Positions 1 to 10,900 of a DNA stretch of 64,000 nucleotides are shown piece by piece. Origin of the DNA: Juglans regia. Taxonomy: Eukaryota > Streptophyta > Magnoliopsida > Fagales > Juglandaceae. The notes beneath the pieces were generated by a model. The model ran no database searches. It saw nothing but the letters and a program-made list of their open reading frames with translations, and was not told where the DNA came from. The stretch is taken from positions 23,448,270-23,512,269 of the forward strand of contig NC_049903.1 in assembly GCF_001411555.2 (NCBI RefSeq), written 5' to 3'. Both the position numbers and the translations under genes were made by a program. Position 1 is the stretch's first letter; every line of letters starts with the position of its first letter.

Positions 1-599
1 GATTGGTCAATTCGTAAAAACTTATGGGATTTTCACGAGATTCCTAAAGTCAATAGAAATTCCACCAATGAATTTCTAGCGGGCTGTTACAACGGTGCTG
101 CAGCAAGGCGCAGTTGGTTGCTTCTGTCGTGCGGGATGTGGTTCGAGTGATTCATGCTTGGCTCGTTTGTGGCAGTGGTTCAGGTGCTGCACGGCTGCGC
201 TATGGGGAAGGGTTCATAGTGTGGAGGAGGAGGAGTGGGCTACGGAGGGAAAAGGTTAGGCAGGGGGCGGTTTCTGAAATATACTAGAAAGATATGTGTA
301 TTTATATCTATGTAAGGTGGAAACCCTAGAGATAAGAGGAAGACGTGCGTGCGGAAGAAAGTTGAGTCGTGTGTGTGCATGCATGTCGTGAACGAAAAGA
401 AAACTTACGGGAATTAATAAATAAAGACCGAAAGAGAAGAAAAAAAAATAAAACATGCGGGAAAAAAATAAACGTGTGCAGAATAATAAAATAAAATAAA
501 ATAAAATAAACTAAAACAAAATAAATAAATAAAACAAATTGAGCTTCATTGTGTTCGGGTGTTACATGGAGTCTGAAGTAAGGTAACACGGGCTTGGGC
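1..599. other. non-coding flank, no gene recognised
   Basis: I find no supportable gene here. The short open frames on the minus strand are low-complexity translations of a T/A-rich stretch. The motif CGGGTGTTACA at about 555-565 resembles the LTR edge seen at 845-855 and 3446-3456, so the end of another LTR of the same family may lie here. I could not follow the similarity further left. Confidence 0.5.
481..537. repeat. AAAAT-type microsatellite
   Basis: Several tandem AAAAT units are followed by degenerate AAAT and AAAC units. This is a simple sequence repeat with no sign of function. Confidence 0.75.
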
Positions 600-639
600 T
601 TTTCAGTGAATTAAAGGTCTCGACTCAATCTTTAAAAAT

Positions 640-855
640 AAGATAATTTGTCTTAGAAAAATATCTCGACCCTTAAAAAGTTTCTTTTTTTAACCTAAAT
701 ATCAAACCCACAAAAAAATCATAATACATCAAAATAGAGATTTTAGGCCCATAGTCTATTTAAAAAAATATATATTTGAAGACTCAAACGGGCTTTTCGC
801 ACATAAAATTCGAAAATGTTTTGAAAATAACTTGGCACTGGAGCCGGGTGTTACA
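640..855 (-). repeat. partial 3' LTR of the non-autonomous element
   Basis: The stretch aligns with 3280-3456: both share the cAAACCCACAAAAAAATCAT block, the GAGATTTTAGGCC block and the terminal CTTGGCACTGGA..GTGTTACA edge. Similarity fades left of about 690. A polypurine tract adjoins its inner edge, so on the minus strand this is the downstream LTR. Confidence 0.65.
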
Positions 856-870
856 TTCTCTCCCCCTTAA
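856..870 (-). promoter_or_regulatory. polypurine tract
   Basis: On the minus strand the sequence reads TTAAGGGGGAGAGAA immediately before the LTR start TGTAACACCC. This is the usual priming site for plus-strand cDNA synthesis in LTR retrotransposons, and its position fixes the element as minus-strand. Confidence 0.75.
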
Positions 871-1055
871 AAAAGTTTCGTCCTCCAAATTTGTTGCACC
901 TAAAATCAAGACTCAAATACTTAAACCTTCATACATATTTGCGCACATTGCATCTCACTTCAAAAGATCAAAATCAAGTCTAAAGATCAAAATCAAGTCT
1001 AAAGTATAAACCTCAGCAATATAATTAAAAACATAATAATAAGTCCGAACTCTCA

Positions 1056-1516
1056 ACAAATTCTTTGGTGGTTGCTAATTGGATTTCTAATAAGAAATGT
1101 AATGTTTGGTACCTTTGGGATTTTTGGGACAAATTAGTGGATCTGTTAGAGGAATTTAATTATTCTATTAGTCATTGTTTTAGAGAAGCTAATAGTGTTG
1201 CTAACCTACTGGCGAAATCTGGGGCTCGAAGAGTGAATAATGTCTCGCTTGGATATAGAAATAAGGGGCTTATATAGAATGGATAAGTCTGGGTGTGCAG
1301 GCTGCGTGGTGGTTATAGCTTTTTGTCTTGATAGTTTATTTTTTTCGTTTTTATATGTTTGTTCTGTTTTTGGATACTTGGGTTTTTGGTTTCATGAATA
1401 TTGTAATCCCCAAGTATATAAGTTGTAGTCATGGTTTTCTTCCGCCATAGGTGAGGATTTATTAATAAACTTGGGACAGAGCCACTATGTGTGGGGCTAC
1501 CGGCTCTTGGAAGAAA
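1056..1516 (+). pseudogene. LINE 3' fragment with RNase H tail, nested in the LTR element
   Basis: The frame from 1065 to 1277 encodes the C-terminal part of the RNase H-like domain (RVT_3 type) found at the end of plant L1-like ORF2 proteins. It reads WYLWDFWDKL, then CFREANSVANLLAKSG. The 3' UTR then contains TATG/CGCCATAGGTGAGG-like sequence, CTTGGGACAGAGCC and ACCGGCTCTT, followed by a short A-rich tail near 1510. The same 3' end occurs at 49030-49125 and 58860-58945 on the opposite strand, so all three are one LINE family. This copy keeps only the last few hundred bases (5' truncation) and cannot be functional. The RNase H residue that is normally Asp in VADxLA is Asn here. No clean target duplication was seen. 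Confidence 0.82.
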
Positions 1517-1876
1517 AAAACAATAGCTAAATAAAATCTAATACTATCATATCACCAAAACCACGCACCCGCTGCACACTCTAAAAACTTGTAGTCCCTA
1601 ATGCATTGTATCTCAATCCAGTACATTCGAAAGGAACTAACCACCCACATTAGATTTACAAGCCTAATAATTCCTCTAAAAACATCAATGTCATAAGTCT
1701 AAACCTCTAGTTCCTAACCTAAATTCTTTCCACGAAGTCAACCTGAAATCCAAACAATAAATTTCGACATAATCATTTCTTAGTCCTCAAATTTCTAAAC
1801 CTCAAATCTAAAGTCACTTCCTAAACCCACAAATATCCAAAACCTCATATGTTACTGTCTGCAGAATCTCAAACAT

Positions 1877-1891
1877 GGCTCTGATACCAAC
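1877..1891 (-). promoter_or_regulatory. primer-binding site (initiator tRNA-Met type)
   Basis: On the minus strand the sequence GTTGGTATCAGAGCC lies immediately after the LTR edge GGGCATTACA. TGGTATCAGAGC is the standard complement of the plant initiator Met-tRNA 3' end used by many LTR retrotransposons. Confidence 0.85.
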
Positions 1892-3456
1892 TGTAATGCC
1901 CCGTTCCCTCAAGGGTCGGAGAGTTACTCCCTATAACATAAAACTCACATTTCATCAATATATTTATAGACTCCAAAGTATAAAGTCATCAGAATACTAC
2001 AAAATCTCATAATAAAATCCATCAATTCTCAGAAATCTTCTTATGAGTAATCCACAATGCTTAAATAATCATCTCACCCATTCTCCATTGTCCTGATCCT
2101 TAGCTGAACTATTCAAAATCATCTGAAAAATATTTGGAGATAAGGGGTGAGTTATCAACAACTTAGTAAGCAAAAACCATATACTAATGTGTAAACATGG
2201 GCAATTACAGAGATCAGAATACATAATAAAACATTTTCATTTTCAAAGTGCGGAAGCAGAACATGTTATCAAAATATTAGAGCGAAAATTCAGAAATAAT
2301 TTTATTCAAAAATATCCTTTGGCATAGCATAAATGATCATCATCATCATCAGAATATCATATCATAATAGAGGCCACGTATAACCCCCGTGGTAGGGTTG
2401 TGCATCTGCGGATAGTCAAGCAAAACATAAATCACTTTGTCACCAAGGTGTGCACTCAAAATAGAGACCACTACTATAACCCGTGGCAGGGCCGTATCCA
2501 CTATTATAACTCTTAGTTGGGACGTATCCACTATTATTATCCGTGATTGGGCCGTATACGCTATTATAACCTGTGGTTGGGCAGTATCCACTATTATATC
2601 CCGTGGTTGGGCCGTATCTACTATTATTATCCGTGGCTGGGCCATATCCACTATTGTAACCTGTGGTTGAGCCGTATGCTACTATTATCACCCGTGACAG
2701 GGCCGTAACTGAACATAGTAGAAACAGAATCAAATTCAAACCCAAAGAGTCATGCCAAAGGTTTTCAGAAATCGCATTTTATCGAAACAAAGTACTGAAC
2801 AAAATCATATCATCTTCATAATCAAAGCAGATCCAAAGCATATTTACATAATTATGCATAAATCTTCAAATTCGCTCTTTTTGCATAGGTCAGAAATAGA
2901 ATGTCAAAAATAAGCTCATGTTTATACTAGTCCTGACAAAAATGCTTTCTCTTTCATCAGAGTTCAATGAGTAATAACGGACAAATACCTGAGGTTATTT
3001 TCACATTTTTTTTCAAAACATATAATGCACATTTTCATAAATTAACCTCAGTTCATTTTTTATTTTTATGCAAAGTCTAGCATAGGAACCCCGTTTATCT
3101 AAAGTTCTTAGCTTTTCAGAATTTTCCTCAAAATGCCAAATCAACTAAAAGTCGTCACCTATAAAATAATCACATAAATTTCATAAATTTCTAATCAACC
3201 ACGTATTTCGATATTTGAACCTAAAATGCTATAAGTACCTATTTTAAATCCTCAAAACCTAAAATTCTCAGAATATCAAGCCCACAAAAAGATATCAAAC
3301 CCACAAAAAAAATCATAATATACCAAAATAGAGATTTTAGGCCTGAGTCTATTTAAAAAAAAAAAAAAAAAACTATTTGAAAACTCAAATGTGCTTTTCA
3401 CACATAAAAATCCAAATTGTATTGAAAACAACTTGGCACTGGACCCGAGTGTTACA
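1892..3456 (-). repeat. 5' LTR (1565 bp)
   Basis: The LTR is bounded by TGTAAC and TTACA (TG..CA) on the minus strand, with the Met primer-binding site beyond its inner end. It contains a 30-bp minisatellite at 2467-2702. A run of A residues at 3355-3372 distinguishes it from the partial partner at 640-855. The open frames at 2349-2745 are translations of the minisatellite, not genes. Confidence 0.75.
2467..2702. repeat. 30-bp minisatellite, about eight copies
   Basis: Units of the form CCGTATCCACTATTATAACC plus a GTGGTTGGG-like end repeat every 30 bases with several substitutions each. A degenerate unit may also lie near 2370-2397. Because 30 is divisible by three, the frames stay open on both strands and give periodic decapeptides. 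Confidence 0.88.
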
Positions 3457-3753
3457 CATTTGAGGCAATATTATTGCATGTAGGTGTCAATTGATGTGAA
3501 TGTGAATCGTCTGCATGAAAAATGTTTTCCTGCATTAAGATGATTTTGGATAAAGTTTGAGGAAAGTGACTATGTACATACCCTTCTTCCTATTTTATGT
3601 AAAAAGAAATGTCATTTTTGGAATCTGTATATGCTATATCTACATGTTTAAATTATATGTGTACATAACATTTTTTGACAGCCCCATTATATGTGTCCTT
3701 TATTATTACATGTGAGATATGAAAGGGATGGGCTGCATGTAGTTTCTAATTGT

Positions 3754-3791
<38 letters not shown>

Positions 3792-3998
3792 AATTGTGTG
3801 TATATTAAATATGTATATATATAGTATCATTATATATTGAATGAAGGAAAGGAAATGCTGAATGAAAAGGAAAGGAAATGGACTGACTATATGTATGACT
3901 ATTTATGAAATATGTTTAAAGGGGCCACGACAAAGAAGGCAATACCATGAGGTTAAGTGGCAGATTGCAATAATAGAATGCATGATTGGCAGTGGACC
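3457..3998. other. AT-rich spacer with TA microsatellite
   Basis: No gene is seen. A (TA)n tract of about 32 bases lies at 3758-3789, with further TA-rich sequence to 3830. The open frame at 3862-4092 crosses into the MITE that starts at 4007 and has no recognisable domain. Confidence 0.6.
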
Positions 3999-4006
3999 TG
4001 GTGATA

Positions 4007-4887
4007 GGCCTGTAAATGAACCAGTCTGTTCGATAGCCCGCTCAGTACTCGCTAATCGAACTCAACTCGTGAAGAAAAAAACTCGTTCCTGAAAGCAGAT
4101 ACCCGCTCAATTTGTAAATGATACATACCCGACAAAACTCGACTCAACTCGGCGAAGGCTCGTTAAGGCCTGCTCGTTTATGCTCGAGTCGACTCGTTAG
4201 CTCGACTCGATTAAAACTCATTCATATATTAATAAATATATACATACACCTATGTATATATACATATATATATGTATTAGCTAATAATATAAGCATACTA
4301 CTTTTATAATCAAATATATAATATGTAATCTAATTAGTTATGTTTATATAGAGAATATACTTCATATGTATATTTTATAATTTGTATAATAATTAGTCGA
4401 TAAAATTTGATAATTTCATATACTACCATGTGGGAACCATATATGAAATAGATATATACTATTATATTAAGTGTATGTATTAATAATATATGTAGGCATA
4501 TAATATATTGTTATTTTGGATAACTATCAAGTAGTTAGATATTAATTATTTATAATTTTTTTAAAATTTTATAATTCAATAGGGGTTCTACTTGTTAGTT
4601 GTATAAATTTAATATTAGATTATTTATTTATTTATTTATTTTATTAATTATTAAATCTTATTCAAAATAATAAAATAATAAACAATTCGAGTTTGAGCTC
4701 GGCTCGACTCAAACTCGTTTGTGAGACGAGCTCGAGCTCGAGCTCGAGTTAAGAGTTAAGCTTATCGAGTCGAGCTCGAACAAAGAATAAAAAAAAAAAA
4801 AACTCGAGCTCGAGTATTTTGAGTGAAGCCGAGCTCGGTAAGCCAAAGCCTGGGCTCGGCTTGGCTCGACTCGATTATAACGCTACT
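4007..4887. mobile_element. hAT-type MITE with 8-bp target duplication
   Basis: The octamer TGGTGATA occurs at 3999-4006 and again at 4888-4895, exactly flanking an 881-bp element. Its ends are rich in GAGCTCGAG and CTCGACTCG motifs in opposite orientation (4020-4215 and 4685-4880), with a very AT-rich middle. The 8-bp duplication and the GTAAATGAACC-like terminus fit the hAT superfamily. There is no coding capacity. Confidence 0.72.
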
Positions 4888-4895
4888 TGGTGATA

Positions 4896-5369
4896 CCCAT
4901 TCCTGATAAGGTTAGGTTCTTATCCATGAGTCACAGACTATTCGATTCATTTTTTTAAATATGTGACCATCCTAGTTAATGCTTTTAAGTGAAGTTTAAA
5001 GTTGCAGGACGGAACTTAGCTCAAGAGAAAGCGATAGAGGCCTATATCATGTATTGAGATTTTATTATACGCTTTTGATAGGAAGAGGTTTGAGAAGTTT
5101 TCAATATATGCTTCCACAGACTCTATTTTAATTTTATAAAGTACGTTTATATTTTATGCAAGAGAATATTTTATTCATGGTGCTTCGTTAAAGAATAGAA
5201 ATTCTTAAAAGGCGAGTAGCATTCGTGTTCTATATTTTCTAAACTTCACGTTGTTCATAACCCATGGGGACATTGTGTTACAGTACACCTCCAAGGCACT
5301 AATCATTTCAAGCAAAGTAACTAATTCATGTTCAAGCCAAATAAAAAATAAGAGGATATATAACAAAAC
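4896..5369. other. spacer before the CACTA element
   Basis: No gene is recognised. This is the left genomic flank of the large CACTA insertion and would join the sequence at 28609 in the empty site. The open frame at 5251-5445 runs across the transposon terminus and is not credible. Confidence 0.55.
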
Positions 5370-5372
5370 TCA

Positions 5373-5650
5373 CACTACAAGAAAAAGCAGCTTTTGCTGC
5401 CAAAAACTGAAGGGGCGACTAATTTATGGCCGCAACAGACCATAAATTACTATAGTCGCGTTTTTGTAGTGGCGACTTTCACAATCGCCATAAAACATAT
5501 TTTTTGCGGCGACACTATATCTTTTGCGGCGACTGAGTCTCTTCACAAATAATTTCCACCGTAAGATGCAAAAATAACAAGGGCAAAGACTTAATGTGGC
5601 GACATGTTTGGAATCCCCCGTAATCAGAAGCGTGCATACATAATTATCTC
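5373..5650. repeat. CACTA left inverted repeat and subterminal region
   Basis: The terminal CACTACAAGAAAA is followed by repeated short motifs GGGGCGACT, TAGTCGCG, GTGGCGACT, TGCGGCGACA and TGCGGCGACT, and by CGCCATAAA and CACCGTAAG on the other strand. In En/Spm elements such subterminal arrays bind the TNPA-type protein. That role is inferred here from position and repetition. Confidence 0.8.
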
Positions 5651-6876
5651 CGTAAAATCACTGAAACCCATGTTCACAGATATTGATCTCTGTCTTCGAC
5701 TCTTCCACCCAATTTTGTTGCAGCCATCGTGAGCCTCCACCACCAAGCATGAACTAGCCGTGCCTATCCAGCTTGCCTTCACCACCGAAACAGAGCATAA
5801 CCCCCTCCATTAGTCCATCCCAGCCTTCACGTTGAATAGGGTCTGAGAAAACCATGCCGATTATTCTCTGTGACAAATCGACTTCCCTGCTGCACGCCGT
5901 CGCCTCCTTGCCGAGCCGGTAAGTCTCCTCCGTCTCCCTCATAGTCAATTCACCGTCCGTCTCACTCTCCCTCTCTAACTTCCACTCAGTCCCTCTCTCT
6001 CTATAGGCTGCCCAATCGTGTCCCACCGTCACACACGGCTTATCACTCAGTCCCAATTTCAGCAACCTATTTCATCTCCTTTCAATCTGTGTGGTATTTC
6101 TCTCCTTCATTCCGTGTCTATCTCTCTCTGTTTTGGGTGTATGTATTTAGCTAGTTTTTTTTTGGGTTCGTTTGCAAGAGAAAGGTAAAGTCATTTGCAT
6201 AAAAATATTCAGTTACTTGCTTAAATTGATTTTGAATCTATTACAAATTGTAGTGACAACTTTTGGAAACAACAGTGAGAGAAATTTCTCTGCTATATTG
6301 TAGTTTTAGCATATATATAAGTGTAAATTGATTAAAATTTTTCTATATTGTTTGGCGAATGTTGTTTTGGGTGATATACTAGTTTAAATTGATTGTGAAT
6401 CTATTATATCAGTGTTTTATCTGGTACTTGACAACTTTTGGAAACAACAGGTCAAGAAAATTCTCTGCTTGTCTCCTGCATGCCCTAGTTTCAATTTTAT
6501 TCTTCCTAGCTAGGTTTTATATATTAGAGTTCCGGGTGCTCTGTTGCCTTTATTCCCTTTATAATTATGCATAAGATAAGGAAATATTACAAACTCTGTG
6601 TTTAAATATATGATTCCTACAGAAAGATATTGTGATTAAGTATTCCATTATTAAACTCAACTTTTATACCACGCACAGAACTATAATTTTATGCTTATTC
6701 ATAACAAAAGTTGTACTGCTACCTCTGCATCTTAATTAGCTAGCTAGGTTTGTATCGAATTCTTAATGGCCAAAGTGCTGCTAGCTAGCTCTCCCTAAAT
6801 AAGCCACCATACCTTCTCTCCTAGCCTGATATTATTAGGCTTGAAATCAACAAGATCAACAAGATCAGTACCATAC
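5651..6876. other. CACTA interior, no gene recognised
   Basis: The sequence holds a C/T-rich stretch near 5930-6010 and AT-rich DNA to 6780. The minus-strand frame at 5754-6065 has no recognisable domain. A short internal duplication is visible: the phrase GACAACTTTTGGAAACAACA occurs near 6253 and again near 6430. The part next to 6876 would be the first intron of the captured gene fragment. Confidence 0.45.
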
Positions 6877-7275
6877 CTCCATTTAGCCAGAGAAGAACAG
6901 GTTTTCCTTCTGGTTTCTTTGTAGCTTCAAAGAACCAGTAGAAGAGTGCTCTTCCATGAGTTTGATTGACAGTAACATATCCTGCATATTCTTGAAGTTC
7001 ACCAAAGGCTGGCCTGGAGGTCTATGCACTCTTTCTGCTTCTTGTTGGGCCAAGCTTTCATCACGGAGTGTAAGCTGGCTCAGACCTTGCTGAAGTTTTT
7101 GTATCTGAACAGATTAAAATTACAAGCAAATATTTTAAGTTGGAAATTGAGAGAGAATGGAGAGAAAGCCATTAGGACCACCTCTTTCGGCCTTATCTTC
7201 TCTCTTTCTCTCTCTCTCTCAAAATTAACACGTAGAAACACACAACGAACGTATAGACTGTATGGTTTAAATAGG
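6877..7275 (-). pseudogene. captured 5' fragment of a serine carboxypeptidase-like gene inside the CACTA
   Basis: On the minus strand, 7104-6877 encodes a diagnostic S10 serine carboxypeptidase (SCPL) N-terminal region. It reads LRDESLAQQEAERV, then PPGQP, then after a one-base shift [20 protein letters not shown], then [21 protein letters not shown] proteins have [27 protein letters not shown] and LWLNGGPGCSS in this order. The fragment stops at LWLNG exactly where a GTATGG donor begins (6876 downward), so the exon end looks original. Upstream on the same strand are an ATG at 7172, a GA-rich leader (about 7198-7221) and a TATTTAAA box at 7266-7273, suggesting that promoter, leader and first exon came along. 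The frame from that ATG does not agree with the SCPL frame, and the Ser/Asp/His catalytic exons are absent, so no enzyme can be made. In plants, SCPL proteins are secretory or vacuolar peptidases or acyltransferases. Confidence 0.85.
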
Positions 7276-7314
7276 AAAGGATTGGAAGGCACATATATAA
7301 GAATCACATATATT

Positions 7315-7317
<3 letters not shown>

Positions 7318-7355
<38 letters not shown>
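7318..7355. repeat. TA microsatellite
   Basis: A (TA)n tract of about 19 units lies just upstream (minus-strand sense) of the TATA-like box of the captured SCPL fragment. Similar TA tracts occur in the CACTA at 7672-7690, 11836-11857 and 13588-13618. Confidence 0.85.
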
Positions 7356-7358
<3 letters not shown>

Positions 7359-7925
7359 TGTCAATATCTTTTATATAATACGAAAGATCCACTCCATTCC
7401 ATGATACACCATGATGACTTTATTCCATATAGCCGTGGAAGTGTTAATAGTTTTGGAAGTATTCTTAGGCCAGTATATAGTTGGAATTTTAATTAACCGT
7501 TATTTGAAATTATTGCTTCTATTAAAAACAAAGGGACCATTTGACTTCTTGAACTTGAAAGTATAGTGCCTTTATGTAGAAGGGAGTGATCCTTTTTCTT
7601 TTCAATCCACAGCTAGCTTGAGATTTTTTGCTTCAATCAAAAGGACGAGATATGCGGTCTATCTAGTCAATATATATATATATATATATAATGCTTAATT
7701 TGCATTGAAATCTTTGAAACTGCACTACACCAACTTAATGAATGTTATGAATTAATAATGTACTGATCTGTAGATTATCTTTCAAACACATGCACCATCT
7801 TTCAAACTATCATTCTACAATATGACTGCAAACTATCAAAATAGACGTGCTCTAATCATGATATTTCTTCAGTTTAAGTAGACAACTATCCAACTCCTCT
7901 ATTTTAATCTTACAGTGATTTTGAC
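7356..7925. other. CACTA interior between SCPL fragment and TNP2 gene
   Basis: The stretch is AT-rich with a short TA tract (7672-7690). It should contain the promoter of the TNP2-type gene, but no TATA box stands out enough to call. Confidence 0.4.
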
Positions 7926-10900
7926 ATGGACAAAAGCTGGATGCGTATTATCGATCGATTTAGGTCCGCAGAATATAGGGAAGGGGTATATCAATTCATT
8001 ACAATGGCCCAAGCTCATGCAACAACAAACAATATATGGTGTCCTTGTCGTACCTGTCGTAATAACTTTTTCCATCCGATTGACTTGGTGGAAAGACACT
8101 TGTTCACCATAGGAATTGATGAAAACTACACTGAATGGATTTTTCATGGTGAGGAAGAATCCTGGGATGCTAATGAGTTTGATGATGATGTCAATGAAGT
8201 GCAAAGGGACGAGTATGTTGATGACATGGATGAGATGTTAGATGACATTAGACTTGGATCATTTCCAAATGTGGAGCCAATAGAACCTCGTACCAGTGAA
8301 GGTCCCACCTATGTAGAGCCTAGACCAAAAATTTTTGATCAATTATTGGAAGATGCCAGACGTCCACTCTATCCAAGATGTGCTAACTTCTCAAAGTTAT
8401 CATTCATTGTGAAGTTGTTGCATATAAGGACGATTGGAGGGTGGAGTGTTAAATCATTTGACATGCTACTAAAGTTGTTGAAAGATTCGTTCTCGGATGC
8501 ACTTTTGCCTGACTCATACCGCGAGTCACGACGGATGGAGCGGGCCCTTGGTTTTGGTTATATGAAGATTGATGTATGTCCAAATGATTGTATACTATAC
8601 TGGAAGGAAAATGCTGACAAGCATGATTGTCCCAAATGTGGTATGTCAAGATGGATAACACCCACAATTAAACAAAAAAAAATCCCACACAAAGTACTTC
8701 GATATTTTCCGTTAAAACCAAGGTTGAAGAGGTTGTTTATGTCGAAAAAAACAGCAGTATCCATGAGGTGGCACAAAGAACATCGTGTTGACGATTCGAA
8801 TGTGATGAGGCATCCACGTGACTCAGTAGGGTGGAAGGACTTTGATCAAGAGCATATCTCATTTGCGAGTGATGCGAGAAACATGCGCCTTGGTCTAGCC
8901 AGTAATGGGTTCAACCCTTTTAATAATATGAGTAAACCTTATAGTGTATGGCCAGTAATACTTGTTCCTTACAACCTACCACCGTGGTTGTGCATGAAAG
9001 ACCATTTCTTCATGATGTCTCTTTTAATTCCTGGACCAAAGGCGCCGGGCAACGAGATTGATGTGTATTTGCGGCCTCTTATTGATGAATTGGTTGATTT
9101 GTGGGAAAATGGTGTTGATACGTATGATGCATCAACAAAACAAATGTTTCAATTACATGCAGCTTTCTTGTGGACGATTAATGACTTTCCTGCATATGGA
9201 AATCTATCTGGCTGGAGCACGAAGGGAAAATTGGCATGCCCTACTTGTAATGGTGACACAGACTCTTTGTGGTTGAAATATGGTCGAAAGCATTGTTACA
9301 TGGGTCATCGTCGTTTCCTATCTCCAGAACATAGTTGGAGGAGGAAAAAGGCTAATTTCAATGGTAATAATGATCACCGCATGCCACCTTGTGAATTATC
9401 TGGCCACGATGTCCTGGATCAACTAAATAATGTTGGAGATATATTATTTGGCAAAGGTGGAAGGAAGAGAAAGCGACGACCTGATGAACTTAATTGGACA
9501 AAAACAAGTATCTTTTTCCAATTACCTTACTGGTCAACATTGAAACTTCGACATAACCTTGACGTCATGCATATTGAGAAGAACATCTGTGACAACGTCT
9601 TGGGAACTTTGATGAGTATTCCAGGCAAAACAAAAGATTCAATTAATGCACGCAGGGACTTGATGATTCTTGGTATAAAGAAGGAATTACATTTACAAGA
9701 ACATGGACAACGTCTTGTTATGCCACCTGCATGTTACACATTACAAGGAGATGAGAGGAGAAGCTTTTGCGAGTGGTTACAAGCTGTGAAATTCCCAGAT
9801 GGATTTGCTGGGAATGTTGCTCGATGTGTTACATTAAATGGTTGTAAAATATCAAGAATGAAGAGTCATGACTGTCATATTTTCTTACAAAGACTATTTC
9901 TTGTTGCTATTGCCGAGTACCTAAGACCTGACATTCGCTTGGCTTTGACTGAGTTAAGCACATTTTTCAGACAGTTGTGCACACGCACATTGTCTATAGA
10001 TGTCTTGAACCGTCTTGAGATTGATATTCCAATCATCCTTTGCAAACTTGAAATGATACTCCCTCCTGCATTCTTTGATGTAATGGTGCACCTAGTTATT
10101 CATCTACCACGTGAGGCATTGTATGGAGGGCCTGTACAGTATAGGTGGATGTATCCATTTGAAAGGTATTTAGGAAAATTTAAGTGTTATGTCCGAAACA
10201 AAGCCCGTGCTGAAGGCTCGATTGCTGAGGCATACATTCACATAGAATGCTTGACATTTTGCTCGATGTATCTCCATGATATCGAGACTAGATTTGATCG
10301 AGAAGAAATAAATGTAGATGTTTGTGAAGGACGTCAACAATCTGAATTTTCGATATTCACACAAAAGGTACGGCCATTGGGTGCATCAAATCCTACTCGA
10401 CCAGATAATAAAGTATTTGCCAAACAATGTTGGTTTGTACTCAACAATTGTCCTGAGATTGCCCAATACCTAGAGTAAGTCGTAACAAATTGTCGACTTT
10501 TTTCACTTACAATATTTAGCCTAATTTCCATTTTTACCCATTACTTAACACATTTTAAGTTGAATTATGCAGTGAGCATCACAACAAATAGAAAGACGAA
10601 TGTGTCAATAATATTGAGGATGTGCATGAAAGTCAATTTCCTATATGGTTCAAGGAGCGTGTGAGTATGTTGTTGGTAACTACGGTTGGCCAAATTTAGA
10701 TCCCATTTAGTTTATCTTACAACTTGGGTGATTTAAATTGTCTAACATTTGTGTATTATAAACAGATTAGGCAACTACGTAATTCTAGTCCCGAAGAGGT
10801 GTCCGATGATCTGTACGCGCTAGCATGTGGACCTGACCCATGGGTTTCATCATATACTGGTTGCATTATGAATGGAACTAGGTTCCACACAGCACAACGT

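Larger units (their letters stand above)
600..3456 (-). mobile_element. non-autonomous LTR retrotransposon, minus strand, with nested LINE
   Basis: Read on the minus strand, a 1565-bp LTR (1892-3456) begins TGTAACACTCGGG and ends GGGCATTACA. It is followed directly by a primer-binding site matching initiator tRNA-Met (1877-1891). About 1 kb further on there is a polypurine tract (856-870) and then a second LTR start (from 855 downward). The interior is only about 550 bp once the inserted LINE at 1056-1516 is subtracted, and it has no gag or pol coding. The element would therefore have to be mobilised in trans, and the CGGGG-type LTR edges resemble those of Ty3/gypsy elements. The second LTR is similar to the first only back to about 640, so it is truncated or strongly diverged. 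The outer target duplication was not found. Confidence 0.72.

Noticed and set aside
256..589. Minus-strand hydrophobic frames near the left edge
   Set aside because: They derive from A-rich low-complexity sequence and have no recognisable domain.
2467..2702. Regularly spaced repeats that could suggest a CRISPR array
   Set aside because: The units are directly adjacent with no unique spacers and are imperfect; this is a minisatellite in eukaryotic DNA.
2349..2745. Open frames of about 100 codons on both strands with GYNSGYGPTT-type repeats
   Set aside because: They are in-frame translations of a 30-bp minisatellite inside an LTR; no start context, domain or conservation supports a protein.
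5754..6065. 103-codon minus-strand frame in the CACTA left arm
   Set aside because: No recognisable domain, charged low-complexity composition, and it is located in the non-coding arm.
7024..7404. 126-codon plus-strand frame
   Set aside because: It is antisense to the SCPL fragment and ends in a TA microsatellite; the minus-strand reading has clear family motifs.
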